Shown here piece by piece: positions 1 through 10,578 of a stretch of DNA of 64,000 bases; position 1 is the first letter of the stretch; each line of letters starts with the position of its first letter. The stretch spans positions 52,866,709-52,930,708 of the forward strand of contig NC_079202.1 in assembly GCF_026745355.1 (NCBI RefSeq), in the 5' to 3' direction. The translations under genes and the position numbers were made by a program. The DNA comes from Beta vulgaris subsp. vulgaris (lineage: Eukaryota > Streptophyta > Magnoliopsida > Caryophyllales > Amaranthaceae). Under the pieces are notes generated by a model. The model ran no database searches and was not told the DNA's origin. It worked only from the letters and a program-made list of their open reading frames with translations.

Positions 1-18
1 GTGAGCAGTTTGCAATAG

Positions 19-2729
19 GCAAGGCTTTATGACGTCTTGGGACAAGACGTCCAAAATGCATGCTTGGAAAGCCGAATTTTATTCGTCCAAGCTCCAAACG
101 AAGCCGTGGCAGACGTTACCGTCTATGCCAGCCGGGGCGCCACCAATACTGGGCGAACCGCGTCCTTTCTGGAGCTGGAGGACAGCTCGGCTGAAGAGCT
201 GGTGGAATACTTTAAAACCTCCGAGTATTCTATCAATGACGTCTCCTTTAGAGGTCCGTCCAACTGGATCCCTTTCAAGGAGATGTTCTATAGTGACGAC
301 TTCTTGGTCGCGGCTGGGCTAGGCCGGCCGCTGATAGAGGTATATCTTCCAAAGTTCAAGGAAAAAACTTCTTCGTCCTGTGTTCAGAAAATTGACATTC
401 TTCTTATGCAGATTCAGCCAAGCAAGGTTGCGAAGATCTTGGACAGGCGACATGAGTGCGTCCAAGTTTACAGACTCCTTATGGAAGGATTCAGCAAGTC
501 CGACGCTGAAAAGAGAGCGGACACACTGGTACATATGAATTTTTTTTATTTTTTTTTTGACGTCCTACTTTCATGGAGGGCAAACCGTCCTTACTGACTC
601 AGGACGTTTTGCCTCTTCAAAGCGCAAACCGTCTTAGGTATCTTTGGACGTTGCTCTTCGTAGGGCAAACCGTCTTGGTGATTTTTGACGCCTTGCCTTT
701 GGAAAGAGCAAGTCGTCAAGATCCACCTTGACGTTTGCCTCTTTGAAGAGGAAACCGTCTTGCTGTATTTGACGCCTTCCTCTGGAAAGAGCAAGTCGTC
801 CAAGATCCACCTTTGACGTTTTGCCTCTTGAAGAGGAACCGTCTTGCTTGATATTGGACGCCTTGCCTCTGGAAAGAGCAAGTCGTCCAAGATCCACCTT
901 GGACGTTTTGCCTCGTTGAAGAGGAAATCGTCTTGCATGATTTTTGGACGCCTTGCCTCTGGAAAGAGCAAGTCGTCCAAGATCCACCTTTGACGTTTTG
1001 CCTCTTTGAAGAGGAAACCGTCTTGCGTGATATTTGGACGCCTTGCCTCTGGAAAGAGCAAGTCGTCAAGATCCACCTTGGACGTTTTGACTCTTTGAAA
1101 AGGAAACCGTCTTGCGTGATATTTGGACGCCTTTCCTCTGGAAAGAGCAAGTCGTCCAAGATCCACCTTGGACGTTTTGACTCTTTGAAAAGGAAACCGT
1201 CTTGCATGATTTTGGACGCTTTGCTTCAGCCTCGCGCTCTCATCCTGTGTATAAAAATATATCCTCAGAACGAGTCTTAACTTGCATTTTTGTTAGAAAA
1301 ACGCCCCAACGTCCAAAGCGTTGGCGGAAAAGGCGGCCTCAAAGAAGAGGTCGGCCCCAGCCGGTGAGGTACCTCCTCCCAAAAAATCCAAAGGCTTCAC
1401 AGCCAAAAAGAAGAAACCTGCTCGGCCCCCTCCAAAGATGGTAATCAACATCCCGGCCGAGGATTCTCCTCCGGCCGGTGAGGCTACTGAAGAGAGGAGC
1501 CTGATCCCCTATTCTGCAGCCGAGCCGACTGAGCAACCAGAGGCCCTTGCTCAACTGGATGTCTTCGAGCTGAAGCCGGACACTTCCGTGGACGGGTCAG
1601 CTTTTTCCGGGCCGGTTGCCAAGTTGGTAACACAGATGCCGGAAGCTTATAAGACGGCTTCCCTTTCTTCTGGTGAGTCCTATTACTCAAACTTTGTTAG
1701 GACCTTGCGCGTTGGCGGACGGCCAATGAGTCCCTCCAACCGTCAGACGGTCGTAATACCCATCAAATGTACTGACCCGTCACCTCTTTCAGATAAGGGA
1801 AAGGGCAAAGCTGAGGAGGCTCCAGCCGGCTCTCCCGTCCTCTCTGATGACGAAGCCTCGGCCGCCTTTACGAGGATGAGCCCGGCCAAAAGGGAGAAGC
1901 TCAAGCTGGAGCTCTTCAAATGCTTCCCTGAACCTTACATAAAGGGTTTAAGGGGAGCCTCTTCAGGGCATGTTGGCTACATGTCTCAGCTGGCTGCAGA
2001 GGTAAGCTTTCCTTTGGACGCTCTATTTCCAAAGTTAAGATATTTATCAATTTTCTAACATTCGGCCTGACTCTTATATCCTCCTTCCTTTTTCAGCTCT
2101 TTGCTCGCAGCATGATAACAGAAGACTGGGCGAAGGAGCTCAGAAAAGAAAACAAGAAGCTCGTCCAGGACGTGACGGGGGCCGCTGATCATGCCCAGTT
2201 TGTTATGGCCCAGCAAGAGGTGCTGCATCAGCAGACCAAGATTGCGCTGGAAAAACGATCGGCCGAGCTGGAGTCTCAGATCAAAGTCTACCTTCTGCGG
2301 TTGACGGAGATGTTAGACGAACGGGCCTCATTGGAACGTGTTCTGACGGACGAGAGGAATTCAGTCATGACTATGGCTGCTGATTTCTTCAAGGAGAACC
2401 TCGTCCTGAAGGTCAAAAACCAAGCCCTTCGTACTGAGGTTGCAGAGACCGTTGCTGGCGCCAAAGAGGCTATGAACGACGTCATAGATACCTCAAAAGA
2501 ATGGGCGGTGAAGGCTTTTGAGATGATGGCCGAGGAGGAGGATATCCCCAGATATGCTCGTCGGCTGGAATTCCAAGAAGCCTTGCATAAGGCCACCATA
2601 ACTGGAGCAGAACCTCCCGTCTTTGAAGAATCCTCTGAGGATGAAGAGGGAGAGGCCGATGCAGAGGCCAGGACGAAGAGGACAATGATCCTCCTGCCGC
2701 CTAGTTCTTTTGTTGTATCTTGGCCGTGA
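19..2729 (+). CDS. Spliced antisense ORF (aORF) of the Tat-lineage element
   Basis: Three exons join without any frame break: 19-528, 1297-2001 and 2097-2729. Each junction has GT-AG sites (CTG|GTACAT, TTAG|AAA, GAG|GTAAGC, TTTTTCAG|CTC) and both introns are phase 0. The first exon follows a good acceptor (TTGCAATAG) with an in-frame stop just before it, so an upstream exon probably lies outside the window. The joined reading frame is about 615 codons. Exon 2 starts with a basic, Lys/Ala/Pro-rich stretch. Exon 3 encodes a long alpha-helical, probably coiled-coil region rich in Glu, Lys and Leu, then an acidic tail (ESSEDEEGEADAE). Antisense ORFs of unknown function downstream of pol are known for Tat elements. 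I see no recognised catalytic domain. It is intact while gag-pol on the other strand is broken. Confidence 0.65.
558..1230. repeat. Minisatellite, about 88-90 bp period, built of hairpin half-units
   Basis: The anchor agtcgtc recurs at 711, 794, 881, 971, 1061 and 1150, giving spacings of 83, 87, 90, 90 and 89. Each unit is a dimer of two related halves of about 45 bp. Each half is an imperfect palindrome starting with GGACG and ending with CGTC, with inner arms such as CTCT/AGAG or CTCTT/AAGAG. More diverged half-units extend the array left to about 558. It lies wholly in intron 1 of the antisense ORF. Variable tandem repeats between pol and the 3' LTR are typical of Tat-lineage elements. 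Confidence 0.85.
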
Positions 2730-3764
2730 GCCACTTGTAACTTTTTCTCTTTTTGTACTTAGATGAATTTAGGTTGTAATCATCTTTTTATATTTATGAG
2801 AAGCTATCTTTTTCAATCCCCCTTGTTCTATGCTTTACTGTTTTTGACGCATTGTCTTACAACCTCATATCTATTACCAGTGCAAAAACAACTCATCATA
2901 ATATTTGGCTGGTCTAATTAACTCTTTTGGCCGATTTCATCTATTACTATTATTAAAGCCAAGTAAATAAGTATCTCGTCAATCATTCTGATCTGACCCA
3001 GTAGCTCTTTTCTGGACGTTCATAACCAGATGCTCAAGCAAACTTTTAATTTTTAAATTTCCAAGTATAGAAGTTTGCTCGGCCAGAGCCTGGGTTCCGT
3101 TCGTCCTTGGACAAAGACTTAGTTAATTTATAAATTATGCCCCTATATGCCTCCCTTCTTGGACGAAGAGTTTTTATAACTTTTTCCTGTTCAAGAAGGA
3201 GTTAAGAAGATAATTTTTAAACAACTAGGACAAGCGATTTATGCCAGAAGCAACTCGTCCAAGCTAATATTCTGACGGGCTGCCTCTTTGGAGAGCAATT
3301 CGTCTGAATGATAGTTGGACGAACTGATTCTTTGAAAAAACTCGTCCATCTCTGTGAAATCATGAAATAACTTGTTCCTTTACTAAGGTTGTTATTTCGA
3401 AGTTTTGTGGCTTTTGGACGGACAGTAAGATACCTTTACTAAGGCGTCTTATTTCCAGCCGACCTTGTTCAGGAGATGTTTAACTCTTTAAGTAAACAAC
3501 CGGCCAAATCTGACATGTTTTATCCGTTTAAGAATGATAACATGTTCAGCCGAACTCCTAATGAAAGGTGCATTGTCTTTTTGTTTTGTAAAATTAGTTA
3601 GCTTTTGACGTTAGTATGTAACTTAAGCAAACAATTAAAACAAAGTCATAGAGAAGTAGAATTGTATTATATGAAGTTTGCTTGACGGATAGTCAAGGTA
3701 CATGTCTACATTCTACTTTTTCATTGTAATGCATTAGGAAAAGATTACAATTTAGCTGGGTGCT
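2730..3764. other. Spacer between the antisense ORF and the integrase stop codon
   Basis: No ORF of note. The sequence is AT-rich and acts as converging 3' sequence for both the antisense ORF (plus) and pol (minus). Around 3262-3350 it contains two diverged copies of the GACG...CGTC hairpin half-unit found in the 558-1230 array. Confidence 0.5.
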
Positions 3765-5195
3765 CTAAACAAAGTATTTCTTCAAAGTGTCAGAATTCCA
3801 CGTCCTAGGAATAGGACGTCCGTCCAATCCTTCAAGACGAAAGGTACCATTCTGAACGACTTCGACTATCTTATAGGGTCCTTCCCAGTTAGGAGTAAGC
3901 TTGCCTAACTCTTTGGCTCGGCCGACCGCTTCCATTTTTCTTAGGACGAGATCTCCCATCTTTAATGGACGCCTTGCAACTCTTTTGTTGAAATCTCTTG
4001 CCATTCTTAACTTATATAGTTGCATCCTCAGCAGAGCATTGCCCCTGACTTCAGGAACTAAGTCCAAAGCCGTCCTAAGAGCTGCCCAGTTGGCATCTTC
4101 TGAGTACATCATTACTCTTAAGGTGGGCTCTTCAACTTCAATAGGGAGGACGGCCTCAGAGCCATAAACCATCATAAAAGGAGTCTCGCCGGTGGAGTTC
4201 TTGGCCGTTGTCCTTATTGACCATAAGACCAGCTGCAATTCTTCGACCCAAAGCCCCTTAGCATTGTCCAACTTCTTTTTAATTCCGGCCGAAAGAATCT
4301 TGTTAAAAGCCTCCACTTGCCCATTAGCCTGTGGATGAGCTACTGCTGCAAAGTGAGCTTTGATTCCTTGATCAGCCAACCATTGACGAAGCTTGGGTGT
4401 TTCGAATTGCGGCCCATTATCAAAGACGATCGACTGGGGCATGCCAAACCTCGTAATCAAGTTCTTCCAGATGAACCCTTTGACATCATTGGTGGTAATG
4501 CCCCCTAATGCTTCAGCTTCAACCCATTGTGTAAAGTAGTCTACAGCTACTATTACAAATTTCTTCTGGCCGGCAGCAATAGGAAAAGGCCCAAGAATGT
4601 CCATCCCCCATTTAGCAAAGGGAAGAGGAAAGAGAATGGGCGTCAAGTAATTGGACGGCTTTTGATGGATATTACCATGCTTTTGGCAACTATCACACTT
4701 CTTGGCATAGAGGAGTGCATCTTCTTTTAAGGACGGCCAAAAGTAGCCCGTCCTGAGAGCCCTTTCTGCCAAAGCTCTTCCTCCAATGTGAGAAGCACAA
4801 GCTCCCTCATGCAACTCCTTCAAAACGTCCAGACCTTCCTTTCGGCTGATGCACTTGAGAAGAGGCCGATTATAGGATTTTTTGTATAGAGTCTCATTCC
4901 ACAATTCAAACCACTTGTCCCTTGCTTTCACATACTTGGCCTCAATGGGATCAAGAGGCAGACGGCCGGTTTTCTTGAACTCAATGACTGGACGCATCCA
5001 CTCATCATCTCGGCTGAGAAACAGTACTTCTCCGGCCTCAATGCTCTTGGCCGCCTTCACCTCCCAAAAGACTGTTCTAGGAACATCTCCTTCAGCCGAG
5101 CTGGCCAGTTTAGAGAGGGCATCAGCTTGATGGTTTTCTGATCTGGGCACCATTAACTTGACTAACAACCAGCAAAGAGTCAGTTTTAGCTTCAA
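3765..5195 (-). pseudogene. Retrotransposon integrase with the tail of the second RNase H
   Basis: A continuous 476-codon frame. It opens with the end of the archaeal-type RNase H (motif ADALSKLA), then a linker, an integrase zinc-binding region (HEG...H...CDSCQKH), and the rve catalytic core. The acidic triad is visible: Asp in GMDILGPF, Asp in VFDNGPQF and Glu in GQVEAFNK. The C-terminal part (MGDLVLRKMEAVG...GPYKIVEV) is the usual Ty3/gypsy integrase tail, ending in a stop at 3765. This is the best-preserved part of pol, but it is cut off from the RT by a frameshift at about 5122-5195. Confidence 0.9.
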
Positions 5196-5949
5196 TTTCC
5201 AAGGCCCCAGCCGCTTTGCACATTTTTATGCCGGCTAAAAGAGCTTCATACTCAGCTTCATTATTGGACGCCTGGAATTTGAACTTCATAGCATATTCAA
5301 ACTTATCCCCTTCTGGAGATTGAAAAATGATTCCTGCCCCACAGCCGTTAGCAGTAGAGGATCCATCCACCATAAGGGTCCAATGACGCCTTCCTGCTGC
5401 TGGGTCCTGGACGCTTTCTATCATAGGCCGAGTAAGCTCTACGATAAAATCAGCCAAAGCTTGGCCCTTGATTGCCTTTCTAGGCTCAAATGTTAAATCA
5501 AACATATTCAGCTCAACAGCCCATTTTAACATTCGGCCAGAGGCATCCATCTTATGCAACACTTGCCTAAGTGGCTGATCTGTATATACAAGGATGCTGT
5601 GAGCTAAGAAGTAAGGTCTTAACTTCCGGCTAGCCATCAACAAGGCCAGGCCGAATTTCTCGATGGAGGAATATCTGTTCTCAGCATCTTTCAGCACATG
5701 GCTCACAAAATAGACGGGTATTTGCACCGCGTCTCTTTCAGCCAAGAGGACTGCACTGACTGCGAAGGGTGATACAGCCAGGTATACAACATTTTCACCT
5801 TCGGCCGGACTGATCAACCTAGGCAGCTGCCGAAGATGTCTTTGACTTGCTGAAGCGCCTAGCTTCTTCCGACCATCAAACTTGGCATTTTTTTGATAGT
5901 AGCAAAGAAATGGTGACATTTGTTCCTGATTTTGAGAGAAACCGTCCAA
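5122..5949 (-). pseudogene. Retrotransposon RNase H pair (RT-linked RH plus archaeal-type aRH)
   Basis: The first part carries the RT-linked RNase H: AVSPFAVSAVLLAE, then SYFVSH-type and YSSIEKFGLALL-type segments and LVYTDQPLRQVL. After a linker (ADFIVELT) comes a second RNase H domain with the acidic residues in MVDGSS, NNEAEYEALLAG and KTDSLLVVSQVNG. The last conserved Asp (ADALSK) lies in the next, frame-shifted ORF. The second RNase H is the mark of Tat-lineage elements. The frame starts and ends in frameshifts rather than at natural ends. Confidence 0.85.
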
Positions 5950-6815
5950 GAGCAGCCAAACAGCCCGTCAACCTCTGAACTTCTTTGACTTTGGACGGCG
6001 AAGACATATTCATAATAGCCTGAATTTTGTCGGGATTTGCCTCAATCCCTCTCTGATCAACCAAAAATCCCAGAAATTTCCCAGCAACTACGCCGAACAC
6101 ACATTTTTGCGGATTAAGCTTCAACTTGAATTTTCTCAAGGTGAGGAAGGTTTCCCTCAGATCGTCCAGATGATCTTTCTCCTCTTTACTCTTGACGATC
6201 ATGTCGTCATATAAGCTTCCATATTTCGGCCGAGCTGCGGCTGAAATACTGTATTAATGAGCCTCTGAAATGTAGCCGGAGCATTTCTTAGGCCGAAAGG
6301 CATCCTGAGCCATCCATACAGCCCTTTCTCAGTAAGAAGGAAGTCTTATCTTGATCATCCGGCCACATAGGAATCTGATGGAAGCCAGAGTAGGCATCCA
6401 TAAAGCTCAGCAGGGCATGGCCGGCCGTAGAATCAACCAGACGATCTATTTTTGGCAACGGGAAGCTGTCCTTAGGACAGGCCTTGTTCAATCTGTATAA
6501 TCAACACACATCTCCAAGTGCCATTCGGCTTTGGAACCATCACAACATTTGCTACCCAATCTGGGTAGTATGTTTCCCGGATGAATTTAGATTTAGCAGC
6601 TTTTGAACTTCCTCATCAACGGCCTTATTTCTGGCCGGCCCCAGATGTCTCTTCTTCTGCCGAATAGGCTTTTGCCCCGGCTCAATGTTGAGCTTATGGA
6701 CGGCCACTTCAGGGTCTATCCCAGGCATCTCTTCTACAGCATAGGCAAACACATCTTCAAATTCTCGCAGCAACGCAACTAAGGCGTCCTGAATTTCTAT
6801 CTCAAAATGATCCAA
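5876..6815 (-). pseudogene. Retrotransposon reverse transcriptase, frame-broken
   Basis: RT motifs appear in order in three frame-shifted pieces. 6815-6552 has the N-terminal region with VHKLNIEPGQKPIRQKKR. 6491-6288 has FPLPKIDRLVDSTAGH and SFMDAYSGFHQIPM. About 6310-6240 reads [19 protein letters not shown]. 6202-5876 starts just after the catalytic box and continues LKLNPQKCVFGV and KFLGFLVDQRGIEANPDKI. The catalytic YMDD box at about 6205-6215 lacks one base and is out of frame. Further single-base shifts occur around 6290-6340 and 6490-6550. Confidence 0.9.
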
Positions 6816-7046
6816 TTTTCAATGTCCTTTCCGGACGCTCTGGATTCAAGCAAATCTCTACTGGACTTTCCACAGGTCTGGACGTTCTAGTCCCAGACTC
6901 ATTATAGCCATTATCTCAGATGAATGCTTTTCTTCCTTAATAGCCAAACATTTCTCTTCTTGCTAGGCAAAAGCATGGACGGATTGCTTTCAGGAAGAGG
7001 CGACTCCTGAACCTTCTCAATTTCCTTTAAGCTCACAATCTGGCCT

Positions 7047-7526
7047 TTAACTTTTTGGCCGAATCACCTCCTTGTGCCTTGGACACTCTGCTTTTTCTTT
7101 CCAAGATGATGGTTTGAGGGTGGTGAGATAGCATTCTCGGGCAGCTTGCTGGTCCATATAAAGAGATCCAATCTTCCCACCATCACATTCAAACTTCATC
7201 AGCATTAAATGGGTCACAATGACGGCCTTGATGTGATTTAAGGTAGGTCGTCCGAGAATGACATTATAAGCTGTCAAGTCTCGTACTACCAAAAATTTCA
7301 CAAAAAGCGTCCTGGCCGCATCTTTTTCTCCAACTCTGACGGGCAAGGTGACGGTTCCCATAGGGTGTATGACCCCGCCAAAACCAATTATAGGATGATT
7401 GACCGGCATCAAATCGTTTTTGTCAAACTTTAAACGAGACAAACAATCAGCACTGATGATATCAGTTGAGCTTCCAGTATCAATCAAAATTCGCCTAACC
7501 CTTAGGTTGGCAATCTTCATTTCCAC
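7047..7526 (-). pseudogene. Retrotransposon aspartic protease region
   Basis: The segment reads RRILIDTGSSTDIISADCLS, which holds the DTGSS active-site motif of retropepsin-like proteases. The flap-like GFGG and the later NVILGRPTLN block are typical of Ty3/gypsy proteases. It lies between gag and RT, as expected. It is separated from both neighbours by frame breaks; 6816-7046 and 7527-7754 are linker sequence belonging to the same polyprotein. Confidence 0.88.
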
Positions 7527-7754
7527 AACCAGCGGATCGTCATGGGGCGTCCTAAATTCCCCGGTCCAACTCGCTGACCACTATTTTTGGAAAAGGATCA
7601 GACTCGGCCTGGTTGGTGAGCATAACCTGGCTGAGTTCCCTCAAATAGTTTTTGTGGCCGCGATTTGTCGGACCTCCAGCTGCAAATCCTCCTGAGATGA
7701 CCATCACTACATCATCATCCGTGCTATCTCCGTCCATTCTTTCTTCCTTGACGG

Positions 7755-9440
7755 TTATCCCTTTTTTGAAACTTCCTTCCTGACGAGGGTAGGTAATTGT
7801 TCATCTTTCCTTTTCGAGCCAACTCTTCTAGTGCTCGCTTCAATGCTTGCATTCATTGGTTTCATGCCACAATCTTTGTGAAAGTGACAATACTTGCTCT
7901 TGTCTCTGTTACGGTAAGGCGTCTTCATCTCGGCCGGCGCCTTTAGCTCATGCTGATCTTTTATTTCCATCAAAATGGAATATTGATCTTTGTTGAACTC
8001 TATTGGCTCAACTGAGGCCGCCGGCTCTGACCGCCTGCTTCTCTTGGACGAAGTGGTCATAGAAGTCATTGCCCAAGTCTCAGCCTTCTTGGGCGGATTC
8101 TTTTTTGGCTGAACAGCTTCTTCAACTTTCTTCACTTCTGGCTGTTTTGCTTCAGCACAGACCTCTGTGGCATGAATGAATGCTTCAGCCTCCCTCAATG
8201 CTTCCGTCAAAGTAGTGATTTTCTTCTTCACCAAATCAAACTTAAAACTTCCTGGTCTTAGACCTCTGATGAAGGCGTCAAATGCCACACCCGCATTCAG
8301 ATCTTGGATCTGCAACGCCTCTAGGTTAAACTCTTCACATAACCTCTCAAGGCTCCTTAGGACCTTGGATGACTTTCCCAGGTGCATGCTTGTTTTTTGT
8401 TCTTGCCGATTAGCCACAAAGTGACTGGTGAATAGAATACTAAGTTCAGTAAAATTATTCACTGAATTAGGCGGCAAGTTGTTGAACCATTTTTGCGCTA
8501 CTCCTTAAAGTAGCTGGGAAATTCTTACACCAAGTAGCATCGTCCACCCCTTGGACATACATCTGATGCTTGTAAGCTGATAGGTGATCGTCCGGATCAG
8601 TAGTTCCGTCAAAAGGTTCAATGGTTGGGAGCTTAACCTTTGGGAAAGGAGGGGACTCCATGATCCTGACCGAGAAAGGAGTGGGCCAATTGATCTGGAG
8701 TGCCGCCACCTGCCCTCATGGGTATGTGCTCCTGACGGTACTCTTTTAAAACCGGATTAGATGAGGTGTTCGCTAAGGCTTGACGCCTGTACACCATAGG
8801 CTGCAAAACTGTCTTCTCTTGCCTGGGCTGGAAACGATGGACCACGGCTTCGCACCACTGTTCTGGACGGGAGCCTTAAGGACGGATCCTTCATATATGG
8901 CGTGGAGCCAGAGGCGAACGCTGCTGCTGCCGCCCTCTTGGCCTCCAAGTACTCCCGGCATCAGTCTCCATCATGTGACCAGTAGGAGGGATATTATCTG
9001 CTGGACGGACCACCAGTTCCAGTCCATCTTCCTCCTAGAATCACTGACTGCTGGCTGCTTTCCTTTGGAAGGCGGCTTAGTCAATTCTGGCCGAGGTGGC
9101 CGACTAGGTCCTGGACGACCCTCTTGGGATCGCCCTTTAAGTGGCGCAGCTGCCTCTTCTCTCGGACTCATCTGAAAAAATAGCATGTTGTTCTTAATCT
9201 GCTCTTCCATAACAGCGGCCATCCTGGCCTGGAAGTCATTCAATACATTTTCCAAATGACCAGCAGTCACTGGACGGTCAAGATTTTCTTGGATGACTGG
9301 AGTTACAGTCCTACCCTCGAGGTGAACGGCAGCATGGCCCTGATCCCTGCCTCGAGGTGGCCTTCGTCATCAACGGTATCATCCACCTGAACTCTAAAAC
9401 TTCTGTTCCTTGCCACATTCGAAGAGTGACAGTCCGTCAT
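7755..9440 (-). pseudogene. Retrotransposon gag, frame-broken
   Basis: A likely start ATG sits at 9438-9440, ten bases downstream of the primer binding site, and reads MTDCHSSNVARNRSFRVQV before a frame break. The next pieces are 9270-8971 (Pro/Arg-rich linker and an amphipathic stretch), 8709-8467 and 8477-7755. The last two carry the capsid-like retrotransposon gag domain: FPKVKLPTIEPFDGTTDPDD, LPPNSVNNFTELSILFTSHF and DLNAGVAFDAFIRGLRPG. A short Cys/His segment (KYCHFHKDCG) follows. Many frameshifts make this copy non-functional as read. Confidence 0.85.
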
Positions 9441-9449
9441 TGTTGCGTC

Positions 9450-9467
9450 TCCCCACAGACGGCGCCA
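9450..9467 (-). promoter_or_regulatory. Primer binding site of the retrotransposon
   Basis: On the minus strand the 18 bases TGGCGCCGTCTGTGGGGA lie two bases after the 5' LTR. They begin with TGG, complementary to a tRNA 3' CCA end. This sequence is typical of plant Ty3/gypsy elements of the Tat group. Confidence 0.8.
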
Positions 9468-9469
9468 AA

Positions 9470-10093
9470 TGTTATGCTATGTAAAACTAGCAATTAATAT
9501 CACAACTCCCAAAGATGGGTTCTTAGAATTGGAGACTTGTGCAACAATGATTGGTTCAAATCCCGAAGCAAACTCCTGACCAGCAACCTGCAAAAAGGGA
9601 CACACCCTGGAGGTTTGGGTGGTATTTCCCCCTCCGATGCTTAAGTCAGATATCAGGATGTAAAGGAACTTTTAGAGAGAGAAAGTAGAGAGAGAGAGAG
9701 AAGAATTTATGACAGAGTAACAGTACTATGCTCAAAAGTACCTTTCACCCTGAAATCAAGGACTATTTATACTGTTTGAAATGACTGCTGTGCCTTGATG
9801 TCACCCTAATTTGGGAGCATCTGATTGGCTAATCAAAGTTTGGGACACGTGGCAGCTGTTAATTGGTCAGTACACCTCACTTTCATATAAAGGTGTAAAT
9901 CATGCTTACTGGGCCTAAGTACAATTTTGGGGCCAGAAGAAGGTCTTTTTAGTACGCTTTCAGAGAAACGTACTTTTAGGCCTGTCACCTTCAGGCCCTT
10001 TTGTACTTTTATTCCCCTGCATATATGCCACATGTAGGGCTCAGATGAGGCCACGTGTCAGTACCAGAGCCGTTGATTTTTTAGGCTACAACA
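9470..10093 (-). repeat. 5' long terminal repeat, 624 bp
   Basis: On the minus strand it starts TGTTGTAGCC and ends AGCATAACA, so it has the standard TG...CA ends, and it is followed at once by the primer binding site. A TATA box lies inside it, and a GA-rich microsatellite is at about 9678-9702. No second copy is in the window, so boundaries rest on ends and context. Confidence 0.82.
9764..9771 (-). promoter_or_regulatory. TATA box in the 5' LTR
   Basis: Minus-strand TATAAATA within the LTR, about 300 bases upstream of the LTR end, is in the right place to drive the element's genomic transcript. Confidence 0.5.
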
Positions 10094-10578
10094 TACTTCA
10101 TGTCAATTTTTCAGAAGTATTAGTGCATAATTTATTTATAACTTCTTAAGTAAATTCAATAATATGGAAAATAATATAGTTAAAAATATATCCAAGCCTG
10201 TTCATGAACTTCTCGGGTGAAACTTCTTTTCTGCTTAGCTCTAAAAACTTTCAAACTGAACTCAAATAGTTTGCGAGCCAGTCACGCGTCAACCTCATTG
10301 CCTCATTAACACCCCTAATAATCATTTATGTTCCATTCTCTGTTTCTATTTGTTCTTCCTGCTTTTGTTTATTTGAAGTCTCAAACTGCTTTATTCATTG
10401 GGATGTTCCAAAAAGTTCTTCCTATAGAGAGTATTACATTATCTAAATAACGAAAAGTAAGATAGAGACCAATCAAAAAGTAAGACATAGGTTGCAAAAG
10501 TAAGAGCAAAGACTCAAAGTTCTAAAATCTAAGAAAGATAATGCAAAAAGTGCATTTACCTTGATTTCTTCATATATA
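10094..10578. other. Non-coding flank of the retrotransposon
   Basis: AT-rich sequence with no ORF, repeat or signal that I can name. Confidence 0.4.

Larger units (their letters stand above)
1..10093 (-). mobile_element. Ty3/gypsy LTR retrotransposon, Tat lineage (Retand-like), partial
   Basis: Reading on the minus strand the order is 5' LTR, primer binding site, gag, protease, reverse transcriptase, RNase H, a second RNase H, integrase, then a long non-pol region carrying an antisense ORF. The integrase lies downstream of RT/RNase H, which defines Ty3/gypsy. The second, archaeal-type RNase H and the antisense extra ORF after pol are known features of the Tat lineage (Grande, Retand). The 3' LTR is not in the window, so the element runs off the left edge. 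Gag-pol is split over several frames by small indels, so this copy does not read as autonomous. The base after the LTR on the right flank is T (TACTT), but a target-site duplication cannot be tested. Confidence 0.9.

Noticed and set aside
591..1207. Minus-strand ORFs with repeated protein units
   Set aside because: They are read-through of the minisatellite (unit length near a multiple of 3) and lie in an intron of the antisense ORF.
1..3764. Separate host gene on the plus strand beside the retrotransposon
   Set aside because: The exons share GACG/CGTC-rich composition and repeats with the element, and antisense ORFs in this position are typical of Tat-lineage elements.
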